Assembly: GCF_000420485.1 (NCBI RefSeq) | Contig: NZ_ATVA01000016.1 | Location: 126,501 to 190,500, forward strand | DNA from: Paucidesulfovibrio longus DSM 6739 | GTDB taxonomy: Bacteria > Desulfobacterota > Desulfovibrionia > Desulfovibrionales > Desulfovibrionaceae | Reading direction: 5' to 3' | DNA: 64,000 nt | In this document: positions 58,652 to 64,000 of the stretch, piece after piece | How the letters are laid out: each line of letters starts with the position of its first letter | How positions within the stretch are numbered: position 1 is the first letter of the stretch | Notes under the pieces: model-generated | Databases searched by the model: none | The model's input: the letters and a program-made list of their open reading frames with translations, nothing else | Told to the model about the DNA's origin: nothing | Translations under genes and position numbers: made by a program

Positions 58652-61600
58652 ATGAAGCCCAAATCGTTTAAAGAGATTCTGGATCTGATGAGCGACAAGC
58701 CCATTTTGGTCGCCAACCGGGGCATTCCGGCCCGGCGCATCTGTCGTTCCATCTCGGAGATGTCCGAGGCCATCAGCGTGATGACGGCCACGGACGTGGA
58801 CAAGACCTCTCCGGCCACGTCGGGCGCCAACGAACTAATGCTCCTAGGCGACGACCCTCGCGCTTACCTGGACATCGACACGATCATCCAGAAGGCCAAG
58901 CAGCGGGGCGTCATCGCAATCCATCCCGGCTGGGGTTTTGCCGCCGAGGATGAGTCCTTCCCGGAAAAATGCAAGGAAGCCGGCATCATCTTCATCGGCC
59001 CGCCCACGGAAGCCATGCGTACCCTGGGCAACAAGGTCGCCGTCCGCAAGCTGGCCAAGGAAATCGGCGTGCCCGTCGTGCCCGGCTCCGAGGAGGCGGT
59101 CAACGTCCCCGAAGCCCGCAAGATCGCCATGCAGATCGGCCTGCCCATCATGCTCAAGGCCGAGGGCGGCGGCGGCGGACGCGGCATCTACGAAGTGTAT
59201 TCCGAAGACCAGCTCGAAAAGGCGTTTCACAAGGCCTCGGCCCTGGCCCAGGCCAGCTTCGGCAACCCCCGCCTTTACGTCGAAAAGCTGCTGACCTCGG
59301 TTCGACACATTGAGATCCAGGTCATCGCGGACCAGCACGGCAACGTCTTCGCCTTTGACGAACGCGACTGCTCGGTGCAGCGCAACCACCAGAAGCTCAT
59401 CGAGATCACGCCTTCGCCCTGGCCGGGCATGACTCCGGAGCTGCGCGAACAGCTCAAGGAGTATTCCCGCAGGCTGGTCAAGGCCGTGGGCTATTACTCG
59501 GTCTGCACGGTGGAGTTCCTCGTGGAGGCCGACGGCACTCCGTATCTCATCGAGGTCAACACCCGTCTCCAGGTGGAGCACGGCATCACCGAATGCCGAT
59601 ACGGCATCGATCTCGTCGAGGAGCAGGTGGCCATCGCCTTCGGCTCCAAGCTGCGTTTCGACGAGCAGAACTGCAAGCCGTTCCAGCACGCCATGCAGGT
59701 GCGCATCAACTTCGAAGACCCGCAGAACGACTTCTCGCCCAACGCGGCCCGCATCGAGCGCTACTTCGCGCCGGGCGGCCAGGGCGTGCGCCTGGATTCC
59801 TGCATCGGAGAGGGCTACACCTTCCCCTCGCAGTACGATTCCGCCGCCGCCCTGCTCATCGCCTACGGCCGTTCCTGGGAAAAGATCGTCCTGCTCATGC
59901 GCCGGGCGCTGCGCGAGTATGTCATCGGCGGCGTGAAGACCACGATCCCGTTCCACCGCCAGGTGCTCAAGCATCCGGATTTCATTTCCGCGAACTACAA
60001 TACCAAGTTCGTGGAAATGCATAAAAATCTGCTGCTGTCCTATTCGGACGAGGCCAAGGATTCCTTCCGCCTCTGCCGTCTCATCGCCGAGATTTCCGCC
60101 AAGGGATACAACCCCTACGTGCAGCTCGGCGAATACCGTTCCCGCGCGGACAAACGCGTGGGCCGCTTCGAGTTCGTGCGCCCGCCGGCGATCGACACGG
60201 GATTCCAGCCCCGCTTCAAGCGCGGCATGGACCGGGCCGACATCATCAACGGGCTGCGCGAGGACCGAGCCAAGGGCATCGTCCATCTCACGGACACCAC
60301 CACCCGCGACATCACCCAGTCCAACTCCGGAAACCGCTTCCGCCTCGCCGAGGATCGGCTCATCGGCCCCTACCTCGACAAGTGCGGATTCTTTTCCCTG
60401 GAGAACGGCGGGGGCGCGCATTTCCACGTGGCCATGCTCGCGAACATGACCTACCCCTTCAGCGAGGCCAAGGAGTGGAACCGTTTCGCGCCCAAGACCC
60501 TGAAGCAGATCCTGATCCGCTCCACCAACGTGCTCGGCTACAAGCCGCAGCCGCGCAACGTGATGCGGCTCACGGGCGAGATGATCGCCGAGGATTACGA
60601 CGTCATCCGCTGCTTCGACTTCCTGAACCATATCGAGAATATGCGTCCCTTCGCCGAGGTGGCGCTCTCCAGCAAGACGAACATCTTCGAACCCGCCATC
60701 TCCATGTCCTGGGCCGAAGGGTTCGACGTGAAGCACTATCTCTCGGTGACCGAGGAAATTCTGCGCATGTGCGCGGATGTGGCCGGGGTCAGCCCGAAAA
60801 AGATCCAGGACATGATCATCCTGGGGCTCAAGGACATGGCCGGGGTCTGCCCGCCGTGGTTCATGCGCGACCTCGTGGGGCAGCTCAAGAAGAAGTACCC
60901 CGATCTGGTGCTGCATTACCATCGTCACTACACGGACGGCCTGTTCGTGCCGTCCTGCGGCGCCGCCGCCGCGGCCGGGGCGAACATCCTCGACGTGGCC
61001 ATCGGCTCGGCCGTGCGCTGGTACGGACAGGGCGAAGTGCTTTCCACGGCTTCCTTCCTGGAAGGCGAGCTGGGCCTGAAGACCAATCTCGACAAGGAGA
61101 TGATCCGGTCCACCAACTTCGCCCTCAAGCAGATCATGCCCTACTACGACCGCTACACCGCGCCGTACTTCCAGGGCATCGACCACGACGTGGTCCAGCA
61201 CGGAATGCCGGGCGGCGCCACTTCCTCCTCGCAGGAAGGCGCCATGAAGCAGGGCTACATCCGCCTGCTGCCCTACATGCTCAAGTTCCTCGCCGAGACC
61301 CGCAAGATCGTCCGCTACCATGACGTCACGCCCGGTTCCCAGATCACCTGGAACACCGCCTTCCTGAACGTTACGGGCGCGCACAAGCGCGGCGGCGAGA
61401 AAGAGGTCCGGCGTCTGCTGAACATCATGGAAGTGATCAACACCGTGCCCGAGGAAAAGCTCTCCGAGCTGGAACGAAAGGCGCGGCTGGACATCTACCG
61501 CGACTGCAACGACGCCTTCCGCGACCTGCTCCTCGGCAAGTTCGGCAAGCTGCCCCTGGGCTGGCCTCCGAACTGGGTCTACGAGTCCGCTTTCGGCCTG

Positions 61601-62353
61601 GAATGGGAAAAGGCCCTGGCCGAGCGCACGGACAAGTCGCCGCTGGAATCCCTCAAGGACGTGGATCTCGTGACCGAACGCGCCGCACTGGACGAGGCCA
61701 TCGGACGCGAGCCCTCGGACGAGGAATTCGTGATGTACCTCAACCATCCGGCCGACGCGCTGAAAACCATCGAGCAGAAGTCCAAGTACGGCAACCCGAA
61801 CAACCTGCCGCTGGACGTCTGGTTCGAGGGCGTGCAAAAGGGCGAGGAAGTGCAGTTCATAGGCAATTCCGGAAAGCCCCATAAGTGCAAGATCATGGAC
61901 ATCCCCGAGCCGGACGGCGAGGGCGTCTGCGACGTGCGCTACATCTACGACTCCGAGAACCTCAGCCATCAGGTCAAGATTCGCGAAGTGGCCAAGGCCG
62001 GGCGCGGCAGCGTGGAGCTGGCCGATCCGGACAACCCCTACCATGTGGCTTCCCCGTCCACGGGCGACCTCTGGGTCATGCACGTGCGTCCCGGCGACGT
62101 GGTCAAGAAGGGCGAGGAGATCTTCAACATCTCCATCATGAAGCAGGAAAAGGCCTTGCTCGCCCCTGTCAGCGGCGTGGTCAAACGCGTGCTGAAGACG
62201 GCCAACTTCGAGGAAGACAAGAAGATGGTTCCCGTCATGGGCGGCGAGCTGCTCGTGGAGCTCGGCCCGCCGCCGCGCTCCTGCGAGAAGTGCGGCGAGG
62301 CCATCTCTCTGGAAGAGTGCAAGTTCTGCCCGAACTGCGGCGCCAAGCGCTAA
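58652..62353 (+). CDS. pyc: Pyruvate carboxylase with C-terminal zinc ribbon
   Basis: The 1233-residue protein contains the biotin carboxylase domain (about 15-470: EGGGGGRGIYEVYS, NTRLQVEHGITE), a carboxyltransferase domain (about 545-840: DTTTRDITQSNSGN, GLKDMAGVCPP) with the Lys of KDMAG that is carbamylated in the family, the allosteric/CT helical part, and a biotin carrier domain (FNISIMKQEKALLAPVSG, biotin lysine in IMKQE). Several CT motifs differ from classical enzymes: RDITQS for RDAHQS, YHRHYTDG for HTHDTSG, and GGATSSSQ at the position of GGQYTN. The last about 25 residues form CEKC and CPNC, a zinc ribbon not usual for this enzyme. It produces oxaloacetate for gluconeogenesis and fumarate. 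birA precedes it by 63 bp. Confidence 0.93.
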   Translation: MKPKSFKEILDLMSDKPILVANRGIPARRICRSISEMSEAISVMTATDVDKTSPATSGANELMLLGDDPRAYLDIDTIIQKAKQRGVIAIHPGWGFAAEDESFPEKCKEAGIIFIGPPTEAMRTLGNKVAVRKLAKEIGVPVVPGSEEAVNVPEARKIAMQIGLPIMLKAEGGGGGRGIYEVYSEDQLEKAFHKASALAQASFGNPRLYVEKLLTSVRHIEIQVIADQHGNVFAFDERDCSVQRNHQKLIEITPSPWPGMTPELREQLKEYSRRLVKAVGYYSVCTVEFLVEADGTPYLIEVNTRLQVEHGITECRYGIDLVEEQVAIAFGSKLRFDEQNCKPFQHAMQVRINFEDPQNDFSPNAARIERYFAPGGQGVRLDSCIGEGYTFPSQYDSAAALLIAYGRSWEKIVLLMRRALREYVIGGVKTTIPFHRQVLKHPDFISANYNTKFVEMHKNLLLSYSDEAKDSFRLCRLIAEISAKGYNPYVQLGEYRSRADKRVGRFEFVRPPAIDTGFQPRFKRGMDRADIINGLREDRAKGIVHLTDTTTRDITQSNSGNRFRLAEDRLIGPYLDKCGFFSLENGGGAHFHVAMLANMTYPFSEAKEWNRFAPKTLKQILIRSTNVLGYKPQPRNVMRLTGEMIAEDYDVIRCFDFLNHIENMRPFAEVALSSKTNIFEPAISMSWAEGFDVKHYLSVTEEILRMCADVAGVSPKKIQDMIILGLKDMAGVCPPWFMRDLVGQLKKKYPDLVLHYHRHYTDGLFVPSCGAAAAAGANILDVAIGSAVRWYGQGEVLSTASFLEGELGLKTNLDKEMIRSTNFALKQIMPYYDRYTAPYFQGIDHDVVQHGMPGGATSSSQEGAMKQGYIRLLPYMLKFLAETRKIVRYHDVTPGSQITWNTAFLNVTGAHKRGGEKEVRRLLNIMEVINTVPEEKLSELERKARLDIYRDCNDAFRDLLLGKFGKLPLGWPPNWVYESAFGLEWEKALAERTDKSPLESLKDVDLVTERAALDEAIGREPSDEEFVMYLNHPADALKTIEQKSKYGNPNNLPLDVWFEGVQKGEEVQFIGNSGKPHKCKIMDIPEPDGEGVCDVRYIYDSENLSHQVKIREVAKAGRGSVELADPDNPYHVASPSTGDLWVMHVRPGDVVKKGEEIFNISIMKQEKALLAPVSGVVKRVLKTANFEEDKKMVPVMGGELLVELGPPPRSCEKCGEAISLEECKFCPNCGAKR

Positions 62354-62373
62354 CCGTTCGGGATGTATCCGAG

Positions 62374-62407
62374 ACGCGGCGGCTCCTTCCGGGGTCGCCG
62401 CGTTTTT
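62374..62407 (+). terminator. Terminator after pyc
   Basis: ACGCGGCG pairs with CGCCGCGT (62374-62381, 62396-62403) across a 14-base loop and is followed by TTTT. Confidence 0.8.
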
Positions 62408-62427
62408 CGTTCCGCGAGGAGGTTGAC

Positions 62428-63216
62428 GTGAAACGCATTTGGATGCCGTTGTTGATTCTGGTGGTGCTGCTGTCCGCTTGCGCGAGCAAGACGGCGGTGC
62501 GCCGGACGATCCAGGAGGATCCCTCCCTGGTCATGGATGTGCTGCGTGAGAACAGGCTGCTGTTGCTGGACATCGTGCAGCAGGCCCTTGCGGACCAGGA
62601 TCGGCTCGCCCGGGAGGAGCAGTGGCGCAGCGAGCTGAAGAATCCGTTCAAGCCCGTGATCGAAGGGAATCGCCCTGTCTTGGGCAACGTCATCGCGCCG
62701 ATCACGGTTGTGGAATATTCCGATTTCTTCTGCCCGTATTGCGACCGGGGCAGCCGGACGGTGAATGAGTTGCTGGGGCGCCATCCTGACGAGATCAAGA
62801 TCGTGTTCAAGCATTTCCCGCTGCATGAGGGCGCGGATTATCTCGCCGCTCTGTTCGAGGCCGTGGCCATGCAGAACGAGGCCGCCGCCTGGAAATACAA
62901 GGATGAGGTCTTTGCCGCCCAGAAGGCCGTGCAGGAGGAAGGTCCGGACGGCAAGACCCTTGCCGCGATCCTGAACGGACTGGGGATCGACGTGGCCAAG
63001 GCCAAAGCGGACGCGCAGTCCGCAGCGGTCAAGGCGCGCATCGAAGCCGACATGGAGGAAGCCCGCGAATTCGGATTCCGGGGCACCCCCATGTACGTCG
63101 TCGGCGGAGTCGCCGTGCGGGGAGCTGCGCCCCTGTCGGAATTCGAGCAGGTGCTCACGCTGGTGCGCAAGGCTTCGGACGGAGCTTCGGATTGCAAGGA
63201 TTGCGGCACGAAGTAA
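62428..63216 (+). CDS. DsbA-family thioredoxin-fold lipoprotein
   Basis: The 262-residue protein starts with GTG 62428 (GAGGAGG upstream) and has a lipoprotein signal with lipobox LLSAC. A helical linker (about 25-80) leads to a DsbA-like thioredoxin fold with the redox motif SDFFCPYCDRG near residue 106, a helical insertion and the cis-proline block FRGTPMYVVGGVAVRG. It belongs to the DsbA/DsbG-like (Thioredoxin_4) family. As a membrane-anchored protein it may form or reduce disulfides in the periplasm; DsbB or DsbD-type partners are not seen in the window. The C-terminal CKDC pair is an additional cysteine motif. Confidence 0.88.
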   Translation: MKRIWMPLLILVVLLSACASKTAVRRTIQEDPSLVMDVLRENRLLLLDIVQQALADQDRLAREEQWRSELKNPFKPVIEGNRPVLGNVIAPITVVEYSDFFCPYCDRGSRTVNELLGRHPDEIKIVFKHFPLHEGADYLAALFEAVAMQNEAAAWKYKDEVFAAQKAVQEEGPDGKTLAAILNGLGIDVAKAKADAQSAAVKARIEADMEEAREFGFRGTPMYVVGGVAVRGAAPLSEFEQVLTLVRKASDGASDCKDCGTK

Positions 63217-63248
63217 GACTGAACAGTTTTTCCCATAGTACCAAATAG

Positions 63249-63279
63249 AGAGGGGGACGCCTGGGCGTCCCCCTCTTTG
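63249..63279. terminator. Terminator between the DsbA-like gene and azoR
   Basis: A 13-bp perfect stem AGAGGGGGACGCC/GGCGTCCCCCTCT (63249-63261, 63264-63276) followed by TT; it lies between converging genes and could serve both. Confidence 0.8.
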
Positions 63280-63343
63280 TCGTCATGGGAATGGGCTTTC
63301 GGCGTATGATGCCGAAGCGCCCGCAAGAAGAAACGCTCGGCGC

Positions 63344-63964
63344 TTAGAATTCCTGGGCAAGCTCTCGTGCCCGCGCCACGGCCTTGGCCTTGTTGGCGTC
63401 CTTGTCCGGGCCGAGCATTCCCGCAGCCGCGGCGCTGACCACGTCGGTGATGCCGATGAAGCCAAGCCAGAAGTCCATGTACGGGGTCTGGAAATTGAAG
63501 GCTTCCGCAGGGGTGCCCGGCGAATAGACGCCTCCGCTGGCATAGGCCACGAACGCCTTGCGCCCCTTGAGCATCCCCTCATAGCCCTTGTCGCCCACCG
63601 AGAAGGTGTAGCCGGGCTGCGTGATCACGTCTATGAGGTGCTTGAGCTTGTAGGGCAGGGAGAAGTTCCACATGGGCACGGCGAAAACGTACTTGTCCGC
63701 GCTCTTGAACAGCTCGATGACCTTCTCCACCTCGCTCCATGCCGAGCGTTCCTCAGGCGTGTATTCGCGACCATGCATGATGTTGTACTTGCCTTGCACG
63801 GTCACTGCGTCCAGGTCGGGCAGGCTGGTCTTGAAGAGGTCCAGTTCCACGACGCGGTCGTCGGGATTCCGCTGCTTGTAGACTTCCAGAAAAGCGTCGG
63901 CCACGGCCAGGGAATGGGCCCGGCCCGTACGGGGAGACGCCTTGATGAAAAGGATGGTGCTCAT
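63344..63964 (-). CDS. azoR: FMN-dependent NADH-azoreductase/quinone reductase
   Basis: The 206-residue flavodoxin-like protein has the FMN phosphate loop SPRTGRAHSLAVA, the isoalloxazine-binding block PMWNFSLPYKLKHLIDVITQPG near residue 95 and ASGGVYSPGT near 140, all typical of AzoR. It reduces azo dyes and quinones with NAD(P)H by two-electron transfer; the natural role is probably quinone or electrophile detoxification. GGAGGAG precedes the ATG. The last 36 bases of the window hold only its ribosome site and upstream DNA. Confidence 0.93.
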   Translation of the reverse strand: MSTILFIKASPRTGRAHSLAVADAFLEVYKQRNPDDRVVELDLFKTSLPDLDAVTVQGKYNIMHGREYTPEERSAWSEVEKVIELFKSADKYVFAVPMWNFSLPYKLKHLIDVITQPGYTFSVGDKGYEGMLKGRKAFVAYASGGVYSPGTPAEAFNFQTPYMDFWLGFIGITDVVSAAAAGMLGPDKDANKAKAVARARELAQEF

Positions 63965-64000
63965 TTGCTCCTCCGATTGTTCGATGTGGGAAAGGGAAAG

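Noticed and set aside
58844-62083. 1079-codon open frame on the minus strand
   Set aside because: It lies wholly opposite pyruvate carboxylase, which has clear domains; the high GC content makes long antisense frames common. The same holds for the frames at 22269-25646 (+), 9223-12219 (+) and 27597-30623 (-).

Overview
The window is chromosomal DNA, GC-rich and densely coding, of a type expected from a sulfate-reducing deltaproteobacterium close to Desulfovibrio (inference). Pointers are an HcpR-like Crp/Fnr regulator, a TunR-type regulator (dead tyrosine recombinase fused to two TOBE domains), a 218-residue stand-alone assimilatory-type sulfite reductase, a two-gene SufCB system, a fused succinyl-CoA synthetase, many multihaem and iron-sulfur proteins, and a dense set of two-component and cyclic-di-GMP genes. 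I see no prophage, insertion sequence or CRISPR array.

0-9 kb: the 3' part of glyS and rpsT (TTG start), then a nitrogen-oxide/redox island. It holds the HcpR-like regulator, a ferredoxin/siroheme-domain protein, a NapH-like membrane ferredoxin, a soluble ferredoxin, a cupin, a small sulfite reductase, and on the other strand an octahaem hydroxylamine-oxidoreductase-family cytochrome with its NapC/NrfH-type quinol dehydrogenase. Three intergenic TTGA(C/T)-N4-GTCA(A/G) palindromes suggest that one regulator controls the island.

9-26 kb: trkA-trkH, a Sel1/MORN exported protein, nadC-nadA-nadB, mgtE, and a long minus-strand cluster ileS-lspA-lgt-(PLD-N protein)-cpoB-(NIL ferredoxin)-pilZ-cheZ. 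The 403-base gap upstream of ileS holds a good sigma-54 promoter followed by what looks like a short RNA with two CCUCC motifs and a UUCG hairpin.

26-43 kb is signalling: a REC-PAS-GGDEF-EAL protein, a CHASE2 adenylate cyclase, an HD/HD-GYP protein, a Cache-HAMP-PAS-GGDEF-EAL protein with a neighbouring periplasmic binding protein, and a PAS-PocR hybrid histidine kinase interrupted by a one-base frameshift. Among these lies ilvBN, preceded by a short leader peptide rich in Leu/Val/Ile and an attenuator terminator. tRNA-Thr(GGT) and tRNA-Pro(GGG) flank the broken kinase.

43-64 kb: an Smr protein, sufC-sufB, yciI, tunR with a divergent TSUP transporter that share a promoter region carrying a 9-bp inverted repeat, a DUF2000 protein, a YdjM-like protein, a glycosyltransferase, fused sucCD, a CheY-like receiver, a DHH phosphoesterase, cca, birA next to its likely substrate pyruvate carboxylase, a DsbA-like lipoprotein and azoR. 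Intrinsic terminators separate most units and are listed one by one.
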